Positions 1 to 7,748 of a stretch of 30,936 nt of DNA are shown here, in pieces. Position numbers and translations under genes: made by a program. Source of the stretch: a virus; the IMG/VR virus record IMGVR_UViG_3300025101_000107, positions 1 through 30,936 of that record; one strand, written 5' to 3'. The notes beneath the pieces were generated by a model, which saw only the letters and a program-made list of their open reading frames with translations, ran no database searches and was not told the origin of the DNA. How positions within the stretch are numbered: position 1 is the stretch's first letter; each line of letters opens with the position of its first letter.

Positions 1-284
1 TAAATTATCTTTGGTTGTATGTACACTTCCTAGCTTTAGGTAGCGAGTATAAGTTTAGATATGGGAGAGAACATGCAAGTATAACTAAACTAAAAGAACC
101 TTTAAAAAAGATACCAAACATTACTAAAAAAAGTATGACACCACTTGCACAAGCTATGCCAGATGAATACAAGAACGATAACCCTATTAAAGCGTACAGA
201 GATTACTGTATCAATGAGAAGCATTACGCTAAGTGGGAGAAAGGCAGAGCCAGACCAGACTGGTGGACAAGGGAGGTAGCATGA
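1..284 (+). CDS. Conserved phage hypothetical protein, 5' truncated by window edge
   Basis: The reading frame is open from base 3 to the stop at 282-284 and has no convincing start inside the window, so the gene begins upstream. At least 94 residues are visible. The segment EYKFRYGREHASI followed by MPDEYKN, AYRDYCINEKHYAKW and a Trp-rich end (RPDWW) resembles the C-terminal half of a protein I recall as common in T4-like and other marine phages. No function can be assigned from sequence. The stop codon overlaps the start of the next gene (ATGA), so the two are probably translated together. Family resemblance is from memory. Confidence 0.7.
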   Translation, partial: NYLWLYVHFLALGSEYKFRYGREHASITKLKEPLKKIPNITKKSMTPLAQAMPDEYKNDNPIKAYRDYCINEKHYAKWEKGRARPDWWTREVA

Positions 285-499
285 TTATAGAAGTAAAAGC
301 AGACAACGTAGCTTACATAACAACATCAACAGGTAAGATAATCTACATTGATGATTCAACAGATGAATTAATTATAGATACTTGGGATATGAATGGACAA
401 CCTATCGAACCTTTGATAACATTTACACCAGACTTTGAAATAAAAGATAAACCAACACTACAATTAGTTAAAGATAACAAGGAGGAAGACAATGAGTGA
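281..499 (+). CDS. Small phage hypothetical protein (72 aa)
   Basis: I chose ATG 281 because it follows GGGAGG and overlaps the previous stop (ATGA); a longer GTG-started frame from 233 would overlap the upstream gene by about 50 bases. The protein is acidic with alternating hydrophobic residues (MIIEVKADNVAYITT) that suggest a small beta-rich fold, and it ends in a charged tail (KDNKEEDNE). It has no signal peptide or membrane segment. Function unknown. It overlaps the next gene by 8 bases. Confidence 0.65.
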   Translation: MIIEVKADNVAYITTSTGKIIYIDDSTDELIIDTWDMNGQPIEPLITFTPDFEIKDKPTLQLVKDNKEEDNE

Positions 500-731
500 T
501 ACATTAAGAATAGGAGATGATGTTCTATGGAGAGGTAGCTTTGGTATGGAAGAACCTAGAAAGGTAATGGTAACAGGAATCCAGCTAAACTATTCTAACG
601 GAAGTAAAGAAGGTATTCCAGTAGAGGAGATTGATTGGTGGCATATACAAGAACGTAATCAAATCCTTGACTTAGATAATGGTCATTGGTGTTGGGCATT
701 TCAAATAGAACCAGTAGTAGAGTATGTTTAA
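492..731 (+). CDS. Small phage hypothetical protein (79 aa)
   Basis: ATG 492 is preceded by a strong Shine-Dalgarno AAGGAGG. The protein reads like a compact soluble domain: GDDVLWRGSFG at the N-terminus, then a Trp-rich C-terminal half (EEIDWWHI, NGHWCWAFQIEPV). It has no catalytic motif I recognise. Its stop codon TAA lies inside a GTTTAAAC palindrome (726-733), one of 15 in the window. It is the last gene before a 139-base gap holding a sigma70 promoter. Confidence 0.7.
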   Translation: MSDTLRIGDDVLWRGSFGMEEPRKVMVTGIQLNYSNGSKEGIPVEEIDWWHIQERNQILDLDNGHWCWAFQIEPVVEYV

Positions 732-757
732 ACAGACTCAATTAATTAACAAAGTGT

Positions 758-786
758 TTGACTTACCTTATAAAAAATGTTATAAT
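758..786 (+). promoter_or_regulatory. Sigma70-type promoter
   Basis: TTGACT at 758-763 and TATAAT at 781-786 are separated by exactly 17 bases, an 11/12 match to the consensus. It sits in the 139-base gene-free stretch 732-870, which is otherwise very AT-rich and holds no other feature that I can see. It should drive the small genes starting at 871. Host RNA polymerase holoenzyme would be the reader. Confidence 0.8.
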
Positions 787-870
787 CTTTTAAATTTTTT
801 AAGGTATCAAACAAATAATTATAATAATTAATAAATTAAATAATTAAAATATTTTAAAAAGGATATAAAT

Positions 871-1005
871 ATGAGTGATGATACAAAAAGAATTATAAAT
901 ATTGATGATGTTGTAGATGATTACTACAATAATGCACCGATAGTAGATACAAATGAGTATAGTGAGGATGTGTTAGGAGAGGAGGACTATGATGACAGAG
1001 CATGA
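871..1005 (+). CDS. Acidic micro-protein (44 aa)
   Basis: ATG 871 follows AAGGAT and is the first start downstream of the promoter at 758-786. The product is strongly acidic (INIDDVVDDYYN, SEDVLGEEDYDD) with no Cys and one Met, no membrane segment, and no recognisable domain. Its 3' end overlaps the next gene by 17 bases and supplies that gene's ribosome binding site (GGAGAGGAGG). Small acidic early phage proteins are sometimes host-protein inhibitors or DNA mimics, but nothing here shows that. Confidence 0.5.
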   Translation: MSDDTKRIINIDDVVDDYYNNAPIVDTNEYSEDVLGEEDYDDRA

Positions 1006-1261
1006 TGATAGGGTTAGTCAACAAAGGTTGCTACTTGAAGCAGAAGAGTGGGCAAAAGTTCCTAAAGCGGTACATATTCACAGCTTAAAATCTATGTGGT
1101 ATGATGATAGACCTTGGGATACTGAGGTTGGTAAGGTTATGGACATAGAATACAATAATGGATTGATTGTTAGAAAAAAATATGGAGAGACAATACATAC
1201 TTTTGGAGAAGAAAAGACAGGTCAAGAATTAATAGATTTATATTGCAGAGGTGGAGCATGA
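989..1261 (+). CDS. Phage hypothetical protein (90 aa)
   Basis: ATG 989 (or 992) lies just after GGAGAGGAGG, a very strong Shine-Dalgarno. The protein has an acidic helical N-terminus (SQQRLLLEAEEWAKVP) followed by beta-like segments around WYDDRPWDTEVGKVMDIEY. No motif is recognised and no membrane segment is present. The stop overlaps the next start (ATGA at 1258-1261), indicating translational coupling in a run of small genes. Confidence 0.6.
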   Translation: MMTEHDDRVSQQRLLLEAEEWAKVPKAVHIHSLKSMWYDDRPWDTEVGKVMDIEYNNGLIVRKKYGETIHTFGEEKTGQELIDLYCRGGA

Positions 1262-1392
1262 CACCACAATTTAATGGAAGAGATTTTATTTATTTGTTTT
1301 TTATGTTGGCTTGTTTTATCGTAGCTTTTAGTATTTGCGACAGAACGTTTAAACAAGATTGCTATATCATAGATACAAGGTATATGGTATGA
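1258..1392 (+). CDS. Single-pass membrane micro-protein (44 aa)
   Basis: An ORF of 45 codons linked by 4-base ATGA overlaps to both the upstream gene and the downstream gene. The product has one hydrophobic stretch (IYLFFMLACFIVAFSI, residues 11-26) and then a short polar end with two Cys. It probably spans the inner membrane. A GTTTAAAC palindrome (1347-1354) lies within it. The double coupling is the main evidence that it is real; no family is recognised. Confidence 0.55.
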   Translation: MTPQFNGRDFIYLFFMLACFIVAFSICDRTFKQDCYIIDTRYMV

Positions 1393-1688
1393 CACAAAAC
1401 TTTTCTAAAAAAGAATTAGAAAATTCTAAAAGAATATTTAAATCAGCAACACCTAAGTATGATTTATCTTGGTATGTTAAATGGTCAGCATCAGCCATCA
1501 TGTTAGTAGCAATGTCGTTTAGAGGTGCACAAGTTTTACCACAGTTTGATTTATTACTATCCTTTGTAGGATGTTTAGGTTGGTTGTGGGTAGGGGTTCT
1601 GTGGAAAGACAGAGCATTAATTATTTTAAATGCGGTAGCAGTAGTGATATTGTTTAGCGGTATTTTAAAACTATTCTTAGGAGGGTAG
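1389..1688 (+). CDS. Small integral membrane protein, 3 TM segments (99 aa)
   Basis: I chose ATG 1389, which overlaps the preceding stop (ATGA), over a start 30 bases earlier. After a basic N-terminal segment (SKKELENSKRIFKS) there are hydrophobic stretches at about residues 29-45, 53-70 and 75-96, with the conserved-looking loop LWKDRALIILNA. It resembles small membrane proteins I recall from marine myo- and podophages, whose function is unknown. It sits in the early small-gene run, away from the lysis genes, so a holin role is not favoured. Confidence 0.65.
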   Translation: MTQNFSKKELENSKRIFKSATPKYDLSWYVKWSASAIMLVAMSFRGAQVLPQFDLLLSFVGCLGWLWVGVLWKDRALIILNAVAVVILFSGILKLFLGG

Positions 1689-1689
1689 T

Positions 1690-1887
1690 ATGAGAGAAGA
1701 GATTATACAAGCACTAAAAAATAATTTAGAAGGCTTGATTGGTTGGCACATTATGAACGTAAACATAATGCTAGACAAAGCGGTAGGAGTTCCAGAACAT
1801 CCAGACTTATTGAAGACTATTGAAGAAGAGCTACAAGCTATATCAGATTACAACGATAAGCTAGAAGTTTTAAATAAATATTTTTAA
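1690..1887 (+). CDS. Small conserved phage protein (65 aa)
   Basis: ATG 1690 lies two bases after the previous stop and behind GGAGGG. The sequence pattern MREEIIQALKNN ... HPDLLKTIEEELQ ... KLEVLNKYF is one I remember from small proteins widespread in T4-like cyanophages and other marine phages. It is predicted to be all-helical and soluble. The function is not known to me. The family assignment is from memory and unverified. Confidence 0.7.
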   Translation: MREEIIQALKNNLEGLIGWHIMNVNIMLDKAVGVPEHPDLLKTIEEELQAISDYNDKLEVLNKYF

Positions 1888-1894
1888 ATAACGC

Positions 1895-1923
1895 TGGACT
1901 TTACAAAGGAGATATGTTATAAT
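1895..1923 (+). promoter_or_regulatory. Possible sigma70 promoter overlapping a start codon
   Basis: TGGACT (1895-1900) and TATAAT (1918-1923) are 17 bases apart. The -35 is weak (4/6) and the -10 perfect. The -10 overlaps ATG 1922, so a transcript from here would begin near 1930, close to a second in-frame ATG at 1931. If active it could give a leaderless message. A Shine-Dalgarno AAAGGAG before 1922 supports ordinary read-through translation as well. Confidence 0.4.
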
Positions 1924-2131
1924 GCCTGACATGATTGACAACAAGACAAGGACATTAACGAGGGATGAGTATAGAAACTTTCAAAACTTCATCAGCTCAC
2001 AGCCAAATCAGTTTGGTTATATGGTTGAGCACATTGATGATTTTTTTAAGATTTCTTTTCTTAAAGATGTTAGTTTTTGTTGGGATGAATTTTTTAAATA
2101 CAATGATGAGAATGTTCGTGGCGTATCATAG
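1922..2131 (+). CDS. Small hypothetical protein (69 aa)
   Basis: ATG 1922 follows AAAGGAG with about 10 bases spacing; an alternative ATG is at 1931. The product has a charged N-terminus (DNKTRTLTRDEYRNF) and an aromatic-rich second half (DDFFKISFLKDVSFCWDEFFKY). No domain is recognised. It overlaps the next gene by 29 bases in another frame. Real coding is likely but not certain. Confidence 0.5.
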   Translation: MPDMIDNKTRTLTRDEYRNFQNFISSQPNQFGYMVEHIDDFFKISFLKDVSFCWDEFFKYNDENVRGVS

Positions 2132-2429
2132 GAATAGCCCTCATAAATTTCCTTTTAAACCTATGGTATTCGATTCAGTCGTGCAAGTTTCTGGTCTTGT
2201 GCCCTTAAAACCAGCTCCTTTTGAAACGTTTAAACGTGGTGCTAGAGCCACCGTAAAATCCTTTCCCCTTATCAATCAGGTTTGTGAAAGGTTGTGGATG
2301 AAGCAGGATAAGAACTACACCAAGTACTGCCACCCGTTTAAACAATCTCAAATTAATTTCAAAAAACTATTGAACTCAAAGCCAAAGTATGATATAATGG
2401 CAACACTTAATACAACCTACGGAGGATAA
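2103..2429 (+). CDS. Basic hypothetical protein (108 aa)
   Basis: The frame is open from further upstream, but ATG 2103 (or 2112) minimises overlap with the preceding gene. The product is basic and rich in Phe, Lys and Pro (RNSPHKFPFKPM, PFETFKRGARATVKSF, NYTKYCHPFKQSQINFKK), with no membrane segment, which could suit nucleic-acid binding. Two GTTTAAAC palindromes lie inside it (2228-2235, 2336-2343), only 108 bases apart. Its last codons also encode the promoter at 2370-2398. Base composition is slightly more GC-rich than its neighbours. Function unknown. Confidence 0.5.
   Translation: MMRMFVAYHRNSPHKFPFKPMVFDSVVQVSGLVPLKPAPFETFKRGARATVKSFPLINQVCERLWMKQDKNYTKYCHPFKQSQINFKKLLNSKPKYDIMATLNTTYGG
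2370..2398 (+). promoter_or_regulatory. Sigma70 promoter with extended -10, ahead of the SSB gene
   Basis: TTGAAC (2370-2375), 17 bases, TATAAT (2393-2398), preceded by TG at 2390-2391, which makes a perfect extended -10 (TGATATAAT). The start of the ssDNA-binding protein gene is at 2434, so the leader would be about 30 bases, with the Shine-Dalgarno GGAGG at 2421-2425. It would launch the replication module. Confidence 0.75.
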
Positions 2430-2433
2430 AACT

Positions 2434-2853
2434 ATGGAGTATGAGTATTTAGATGGAAAGAGTATGTATGCTAATGTCAGCACACCTAACAGGAGATTTG
2501 AACCACATAAGTATCAAATCGTTGTGCTTACAGATGAGGATACTGCTAATAGACTAGAGGGTCTAGGTTTAAAACAAGTGAGAACCAGAGATGGTCAACT
2601 CAAGTATGATGAACCTGCATTCTCTTTTAGTAGACATGCCAACAGAAAAGATGGTACGCCTAACGCTGCACCTAAGTTATTAGATGGAGAAGGTAATCCG
2701 CTTGATGTTGCTGTTGGAAATGGCTCAACTGTAAGGGTTAAGATAAAGCCTTATACAGGAAATTACGGGACGTTTGCAGAACTTATGGCTGTAAAAGTTC
2801 TTAACTTAGTAGAATATGATTCAGAGGGAGACTCTGATAACGAGGAATTTTAA
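2434..2853 (+). CDS. Probable single-stranded DNA-binding protein, T7 gp2.5-like
   Basis: Placed immediately upstream of the primase-helicase and polymerase genes. The 139-residue protein ends in an acidic tail closing with phenylalanine (DSEGDSDNEEF). In T7 gp2.5 an acidic tail with a terminal Phe contacts the polymerase and helicase and is essential, so this tail is the key evidence. The body is beta-rich (YQIVVLTDEDTANRLEGLG, STVRVKIKPYTG, MAVKVLNLVEY), as expected for an OB fold. It is much shorter than T7 gp2.5 (232 aa). It would coat unwound DNA at the phage fork. The assignment rests on tail and position, not on a close sequence match. Confidence 0.75.
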   Translation: MEYEYLDGKSMYANVSTPNRRFEPHKYQIVVLTDEDTANRLEGLGLKQVRTRDGQLKYDEPAFSFSRHANRKDGTPNAAPKLLDGEGNPLDVAVGNGSTVRVKIKPYTGNYGTFAELMAVKVLNLVEYDSEGDSDNEEF

Positions 2854-2855
2854 TT

Positions 2856-3122
2856 ATGATTATCAATATTAAAAATGATGACGGGGAAATTCAATACGAT
2901 GTTAATAAAATAGCAGATGAGGATAAGAAACGTGGAGCAACTGTAACTATCTCAAAGGTAGGAAGTTTAGAAACTATTATAGAGGCTTTACAGTTTGCTA
3001 GTTCTACTCATAGAAGTAATCTGGAGAATCTTTTAAAAGAAACTCCTGAAGCTATGGTAGAAAATGATGAGCCTGTTGAGGATGCAGAAACTATAGAAGA
3101 AGAATCAACAGATAACGTTTAA
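2856..3122 (+). CDS. Acidic hypothetical protein in replication module (88 aa)
   Basis: Two bases separate it from the SSB stop. It has a short beta-like N-terminus (MIINIKNDDGEIQYDV), a helical middle (SLETIIEALQFASSTHRSNLENLL) and an extended acidic C-terminus (ENDEPVEDAETIEEESTDNV). The stop codon lies within a GTTTAAAC palindrome (3117-3124), directly before the Shine-Dalgarno of the helicase gene. The position suggests a replication accessory role, but no family is recognised. Confidence 0.6.
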   Translation: MIINIKNDDGEIQYDVNKIADEDKKRGATVTISKVGSLETIIEALQFASSTHRSNLENLLKETPEAMVENDEPVEDAETIEEESTDNV

Positions 3123-3139
3123 ACAGTCGGAGGGCTAAC

Positions 3140-4801
3140 ATGGAAAAAACTTGGGATAAAGTTCATCAACCTTGTCCGCTTTGTGATAGTAGTGATGCTG
3201 TCGGAATCAACGAAGATGGTTCAGCAAAGTGTTTCAGTTGCGGGGAGTTTATGCCTGACTATAATAAATCATGTGAGGGAAAAGATATGGAATTTCAAAC
3301 TGAAACTAAAAAACCTGACGTAGTAGATGAGGGAATATTTGCAGCTTTGTCTGACAGAAAAATCTCTCAGCCTACTGCTACTAAGTATGGAGTAAAGGTA
3401 GCACATGACCATCAAGGTAATGTCATCAAACACTTTTACCCTTACTACAACGGACATGAACTAGCAGGTACTAAGTGTCGGCACGTGAAGACTAAAGACT
3501 TCTTCGTAGCTGGTACTTATAATGAAACAGGATTGTTCGGACAACAACTCTTCAAGAGTGGCAAGTATGTCACGATAACGGAAGGGGAGTGTGATGCTAT
3601 GGCAGCTTACGAATTGCTAGGAAGTAAATGGGCTGTAGTATCCATCAAACGTGGTGCTCAAGGAGCTGTACGTGATGTTAAAGAAAGCCTAGAGTTCTTT
3701 GATGAATTTGAAAATGTAATCATTGCATTTGATAATGACAAGGCAGGGAAGGAAGCAGCAGTAAAGGTAGCGAGGCTGTTTAAACCTAGTAAGGCTAAGA
3801 TAGTTACACTCCCCAATGGGTACAAAGACCCTAACGATATGCTTAAAAATAACAAGCATAAAGAGTTTGTTGAATCATGGTGGGCAGCTAAAGTCTATAC
3901 CCCATCTGGTGTTATCAATGTCTCAGAGCAGCGAGATAAGTTCCACAACAGAGAGAAGAAGCAAAGTGTTCCTTATCCTTACAAAGGATTGAATAAGAAA
4001 CTATATGGACTCAGACAAGGAGAACTTGTAACTCTTACAGGTGGTACAGGACTAGGTAAGTCAAGTGTTACTAGAGAACTAGAGCATTGGCTTATCAAAG
4101 AGACAAAGGATAACGTTGGTATCATAGCACTTGAAGAGGACTGGAGAAGAACTATCGATGGTATCTTATCTATCGAAGCTAACGCCAGACTTTACATTGA
4201 CCAAGAACGAGAGAAGTTTTCTGTTGAAGAATTAGATAAGATGTTTGACATCTTGTATGATGGGGACAACAAGAACAGAGTATGGGTACATTCTCATTTT
4301 GGAACTAACGACATCGATGACATCTTTACCAAACTAAGATTTATGATTATCGGATGTGATTGTAAGTGGGTAGTGGTAGACCATTTACATATGTTAGTTA
4401 GTGCGGTGCATGAAGGAGATGAGAGACGTGCCATTGATTCTATTATGACAAGACTTAGAAGCTTAGTAGAAGAAACAGGTGCTGGTATTATTTTAGTTTC
4501 CCACTTACGTAGAGTAGATGGTAACAAAGGACATGAGAATGGTATTGAGGTATCACTCTCTCATCTTAGAGGTTCAAATAGTATTGGACAATTAAGTGAT
4601 TGTGTGATAGCATTGGAACGTAATCAACAGTCAGACGATGCAGAAGAAGCGAGAACAACAAGGATGCGTATATTAAAATCAAGATACACAGGAGATGTTG
4701 GAATGGCTTGTAGTGTTATGTATGATAATGATACAGGAAGATTGACTGAAGTTAGTAATGATGATATAATGTTTGATGATGATTCAGACGAAGCATTTTA
4801 A
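3140..4801 (+). CDS. Primase-helicase, T7 gp4-like
   Basis: A 553-residue bifunctional replication protein, close to the length of T7 gp4 (566). A zinc-binding domain has C12-x2-C15 and C31-x2-C34. A Toprim primase core carries the EGECDA motif (E148) and the acidic FDNDKAG motif (D198, D200). The C-terminal DnaB/RecA-type helicase has Walker A GGTGLGKSS (301-309), an LEEDW motif, VVDHLHM as Walker B region, and SHLRR before a region rich in Ser/His. It would unwind duplex DNA and synthesise primers at the fork with the SSB and polymerase next door. ATG 3140 follows GGAGGG. The acidic C-terminus ending DDDSDEAF resembles the polymerase-contacting tail of T7 gp4. Confidence 0.96.
   Translation: MEKTWDKVHQPCPLCDSSDAVGINEDGSAKCFSCGEFMPDYNKSCEGKDMEFQTETKKPDVVDEGIFAALSDRKISQPTATKYGVKVAHDHQGNVIKHFYPYYNGHELAGTKCRHVKTKDFFVAGTYNETGLFGQQLFKSGKYVTITEGECDAMAAYELLGSKWAVVSIKRGAQGAVRDVKESLEFFDEFENVIIAFDNDKAGKEAAVKVARLFKPSKAKIVTLPNGYKDPNDMLKNNKHKEFVESWWAAKVYTPSGVINVSEQRDKFHNREKKQSVPYPYKGLNKKLYGLRQGELVTLTGGTGLGKSSVTRELEHWLIKETKDNVGIIALEEDWRRTIDGILSIEANARLYIDQEREKFSVEELDKMFDILYDGDNKNRVWVHSHFGTNDIDDIFTKLRFMIIGCDCKWVVVDHLHMLVSAVHEGDERRAIDSIMTRLRSLVEETGAGIILVSHLRRVDGNKGHENGIEVSLSHLRGSNSIGQLSDCVIALERNQQSDDAEEARTTRMRILKSRYTGDVGMACSVMYDNDTGRLTEVSNDDIMFDDDSDEAF
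4742..4770 (+). promoter_or_regulatory. Sigma70 promoter ahead of DNA polymerase
   Basis: TTGACT (4742-4747), 17 bases, TATAAT (4765-4770), with TG at 4762-4763 making an extended -10. This is 11/12 of the consensus. It lies inside the last codons of the helicase gene, 34 bases upstream of the polymerase ATG, so polymerase and downstream genes could be transcribed separately by host RNA polymerase. Confidence 0.75.
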
Positions 4802-4803
4802 TT

Positions 4804-6534
4804 ATGGATTTAGTATTTGACATAGAGACAGATGATTTAAACGCCACGAAGGTGTGGTGTATTGTAGCTCAAGACCCTTTAACTGGTCAGATATTTAAGT
4901 TTACACCAGATGAATTACAAAAAGGTTATGAGTTCTTAGCTACTGCTGATACTTTAATTGGTCATAACATTATTGGATTTGATATACCTATGATACATAA
5001 GTTTAGTGATGTAGATTTATCAAAGATACCTGTAATAGATACGCTAGTTTTATCCAGACTATTCAACCCAACTAGAGAGGGTGGACATAGCTTAGAAAAT
5101 TGGGGATACAAATTAGGATTCAACAAGATTGACTTCAATGATTATTTAAATTACTCTCAAGAAATGCTAGACTATTGTGTAAGAGATGTACAACTTAATA
5201 CTCAAGTCTTCAAAGAACTAAGAAAAGAAAGTAAAGGATTCTCAAAAGATTCCATCGAGTTAGAACAAGGTGTAGCTCGTATCATAAAGCAGCAAGAGAC
5301 AAATGGATTTAAGTTTGACATCTTACACGCTGAACTTTTGTTAGCAGAGTTAAGAGAAAAGAAACAAGCCATTGAGGATGAGGTACAGAAGACGTTTAAA
5401 CCTAAGTGGGTAGATAGTAAGTTAGTTACTCCATACATTAAAAAGGATGGACAACTTTCTAAACGTGGACTCACGGATGAAGAATATACAAACTGTTTAA
5501 ACACTTCCAACTATAATCCATTCATGCGTAAGACTTTACAAGAGTTTAATCTTGGTAGTCGTAAACAGATTGGAGAATACCTAATTGATTTTGGGTGGAA
5601 GCCAGATAGATTTACACCAACAGGTCAGCCTATTGTAGATGAGAAAACATTATCAAAGATAACGCACATACATGAAGCTAAATTGATTGCAGACTTTTTA
5701 TTACTACAGAAAAGAATTGCACAGATTGATTCATGGTTTGAAGCAGTCACAGATGATGGAAGAGTACATGGGTTTGTCATACCTAACGGTACGATAACAG
5801 GTCGTATGACTCATCGTAATCCTAACATGGCACAAGTACCAAGTGTATCTAGCCCTTTCGGTAAGGAATGCAGAGCATGTTGGACTGTAGAAGAAGGTAA
5901 TGTTTTACTAGGAGTAGATGCTAGTGGACTAGAAATAAGAATGTTAGCACACTATATGGCTGACGAGGAGTTTATAAATGAAATCATTAACGGAGACATT
6001 CACACCGCCAATCAAAGACTTGCACAGCTTGAATCTAGAGATAAGGCAAAAACATTCATCTATGCACTCATGTACGGAGCAGGAGATGAAAAGCTTGGAA
6101 GTGTGGTTGGAGGAAGTAAGGCAGATGGTCGAAGAGCTAGACAACATTTCTTCGATAATAAGCCTTCATTTAAATCTCTTAGAGATAGAGTACAAAGAGC
6201 ATCTACAAAAACTTACCTCAAAGGAATAGATGGTAGAAAGTTATATGTTAGAAATCAACACTCGGCATTGAATACATTATTACAGGGAGCAGGTTCTATT
6301 GTTATGAAGAAAGCTCTTGTTGATTTAGATTTAATGTTACGTTTAAACACTATTGATTATAAGTTTGTTGCTAACATACATGATGAATGGCAAATAGAAG
6401 TTAAAGAAAGTCAAGCAGAATTTACAGGCTCTCTTGCTGTTGATAGTATTATCAAAGCTGGAGAAAGTTTTAACCTTCGCTGTCCTTTAGATGGCGAATA
6501 TAAAATAGGAGGGAATTGGAGTGAAACCCATTAA
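4804..6534 (+). CDS. Family A DNA polymerase, T7 gp5-like
   Basis: The replicative phage polymerase with proofreading. The exonuclease domain has DIE (D6, E8), the second motif around GHNIIGFD (53-60) and the third YCVRDVQ (124-130). In the polymerase domain, motif A is VDASGLEIR (D372), motif B is R412-x3-K416-x7-YG with Tyr420 at the sugar-selectivity position, as in T7 polymerase, and motif C is HDE (526-528). At 576 residues it is well short of T7 gp5 (704), so it may lack the thioredoxin-binding insertion. It begins two bases after the helicase stop and has no clear Shine-Dalgarno, so translation may be coupled. Three GTTTAAAC palindromes lie inside it. Confidence 0.96.
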   Translation: MDLVFDIETDDLNATKVWCIVAQDPLTGQIFKFTPDELQKGYEFLATADTLIGHNIIGFDIPMIHKFSDVDLSKIPVIDTLVLSRLFNPTREGGHSLENWGYKLGFNKIDFNDYLNYSQEMLDYCVRDVQLNTQVFKELRKESKGFSKDSIELEQGVARIIKQQETNGFKFDILHAELLLAELREKKQAIEDEVQKTFKPKWVDSKLVTPYIKKDGQLSKRGLTDEEYTNCLNTSNYNPFMRKTLQEFNLGSRKQIGEYLIDFGWKPDRFTPTGQPIVDEKTLSKITHIHEAKLIADFLLLQKRIAQIDSWFEAVTDDGRVHGFVIPNGTITGRMTHRNPNMAQVPSVSSPFGKECRACWTVEEGNVLLGVDASGLEIRMLAHYMADEEFINEIINGDIHTANQRLAQLESRDKAKTFIYALMYGAGDEKLGSVVGGSKADGRRARQHFFDNKPSFKSLRDRVQRASTKTYLKGIDGRKLYVRNQHSALNTLLQGAGSIVMKKALVDLDLMLRLNTIDYKFVANIHDEWQIEVKESQAEFTGSLAVDSIIKAGESFNLRCPLDGEYKIGGNWSETH

Positions 6535-6943
6535 AGAAGACAGAAAGAAATTTGACATAGACTTACAGTATGGTACAATCCGTGAAGAAAAGATTGTAGA
6601 TATGCTAACTAATAAAAAGATAGAAGTCAAGTCAGAACGTGGTATGTGGATGAAGACAGGAAACATCTGTGTTGAATATGAATGCTGGAACAAACCATCA
6701 GGAATAAGAACAACAGAATCTGATTACTGGTTTCATAATCTATGTGTTGGCGATAATGAATTTTGTACTTTAGTTTTTAAAACAGATGTATTGAAAACTA
6801 TTGTAGATAAATTAGATTATTTTAAAACAGTATCGGGTGGAGATAACAACGCAAGTAAAATGTTCTTAGTTAATTTACAGAAATTATTTTCTAGTGATGT
6901 AATCAAAGCATTCAAGGAGTCAGAAAATGACAAAGAAAAATAA
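6521..6943 (+). CDS. Putative PD-(D/E)XK-type nuclease-like phage protein (140 aa)
   Basis: GTG 6521 is supported by AGGAGGG just upstream and overlaps the polymerase 3' end by 14 bases. The N-terminal half has FDIDLQYGTIREEKI, then IEVKSERGMW with an E35-x-K37 pair, then GNICVEYECWNKPSGI and SDYWFHN. This spacing of acidic residue, E-x-K and beta strands matches small PD-(D/E)XK-fold proteins found next to polymerase in many marine phages. It probably cuts or binds DNA during host DNA breakdown or recombination. The assignment is by motif only; the C-terminal half is unassigned. Confidence 0.65.
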   Translation: MKPIKEDRKKFDIDLQYGTIREEKIVDMLTNKKIEVKSERGMWMKTGNICVEYECWNKPSGIRTTESDYWFHNLCVGDNEFCTLVFKTDVLKTIVDKLDYFKTVSGGDNNASKMFLVNLQKLFSSDVIKAFKESENDKEK

Positions 6944-7748
6944 AAAAACTATTGACAGTTCTTCTCAGGAAGTATATAATAAACTAGCAGCTTCTAAATA
7001 TAAATCGGAAGCTGGTCATTGGTACTCCAAAGATGGAGAACCTATGTACACAATCATAGGTGCTAATGGTAAAGAAAGAAATACCAATCTACGAGATGCT
7101 AGGTCTCTAGGATTAGTACCTTCAGTCACTACGATTCTAGGTATGGTAGCTAAACCATCCTTAGAAAACTGGAAAATAAATCAAGCCTTAAACTCTGCAC
7201 TTACTTTAGAAAAGCAAGATGACGAATCCTTAGAGGGGTTTGCTTTCAGATGTAAACAACATTCTAAAGAGATAGGTTTAAACGCAGCGAAGAAAGGTAC
7301 AGAGATTCATGCTAAGATTGAACAAGGTTTCTTAGGGCTAGGTACGTCTAAGCCTTACGAAATAATTCAATCATGGTTGGATGAAAACTTTCCAGATGAA
7401 GAGTGGATAGCAGAAGATTCCTTCTGTGCAAAACAAGGATATGGTGGTAAGATAGACTTATATTCTAAGTCAGGTATCTTCGTTGACTTTAAAACTAAAG
7501 ACAACTTAGATGGTAAAGAACCTGCTAAATTAGTTTATGATGACCACGGTATGCAACTATCTGCGTATGCTCAAGGATGCAATATAGATAATCCAGAGAG
7601 GGTTTCTATCTTTGTAGATAGAGAGGATACAAGCTTAGTCTTATGTCATATATGGGATAAAGAATCCCACGAGAAACATAGAGATATGTTCAACAGTATA
7701 TTAAAGTATTGGCAACTGGTAAAGAATTATGAATGGCAAGAAAGCTAA
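6927..7748 (+). CDS. PD-(D/E)XK exonuclease, RecB/Cas4-type
   Basis: A 273-residue protein with a RecB-type nuclease core: GTEIHAKIE (H128), GGKIDLY (D177), VDFKTKD (D187-x-K189), and the QLSAY helix motif starting at Q210. In this superfamily His, Asp, Asp/Glu and Lys hold the metal, and the Q-x3-Y motif positions DNA. By position it fills the role of T7 gp6 exonuclease in recombination and host DNA degradation, although it belongs to a different family. ATG 6927 has AAGGAG upstream and overlaps the previous gene by 17 bases. A perfect sigma70 promoter starts 25 bases into the gene. Confidence 0.85.
   Translation: MTKKNKKTIDSSSQEVYNKLAASKYKSEAGHWYSKDGEPMYTIIGANGKERNTNLRDARSLGLVPSVTTILGMVAKPSLENWKINQALNSALTLEKQDDESLEGFAFRCKQHSKEIGLNAAKKGTEIHAKIEQGFLGLGTSKPYEIIQSWLDENFPDEEWIAEDSFCAKQGYGGKIDLYSKSGIFVDFKTKDNLDGKEPAKLVYDDHGMQLSAYAQGCNIDNPERVSIFVDREDTSLVLCHIWDKESHEKHRDMFNSILKYWQLVKNYEWQES
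6952..6980 (+). promoter_or_regulatory. Perfect consensus sigma70 promoter inside the exonuclease gene
   Basis: TTGACA (6952-6957), 17 bases, TATAAT (6975-6980): 12/12. It begins 25 bases after the exonuclease ATG, so a transcript would begin near 6987 and miss that start. It would serve the downstream genes (small protein at 7729, endonuclease I, DUF3310) or a shorter exonuclease from Met40. The match makes chance unlikely, but activity is not shown. Confidence 0.7.

Noticed and set aside
15-284. TTG at position 15 as start of the first gene
   Set aside because: The frame continues to the window edge and the upstream codons (NYLW) fit the family; the gene is more likely truncated.
3238-3265. 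Promoter TTGCGG/TATAAT inside the helicase gene
   Set aside because: Poor -35 and 16-base spacing, with no gene start nearby.
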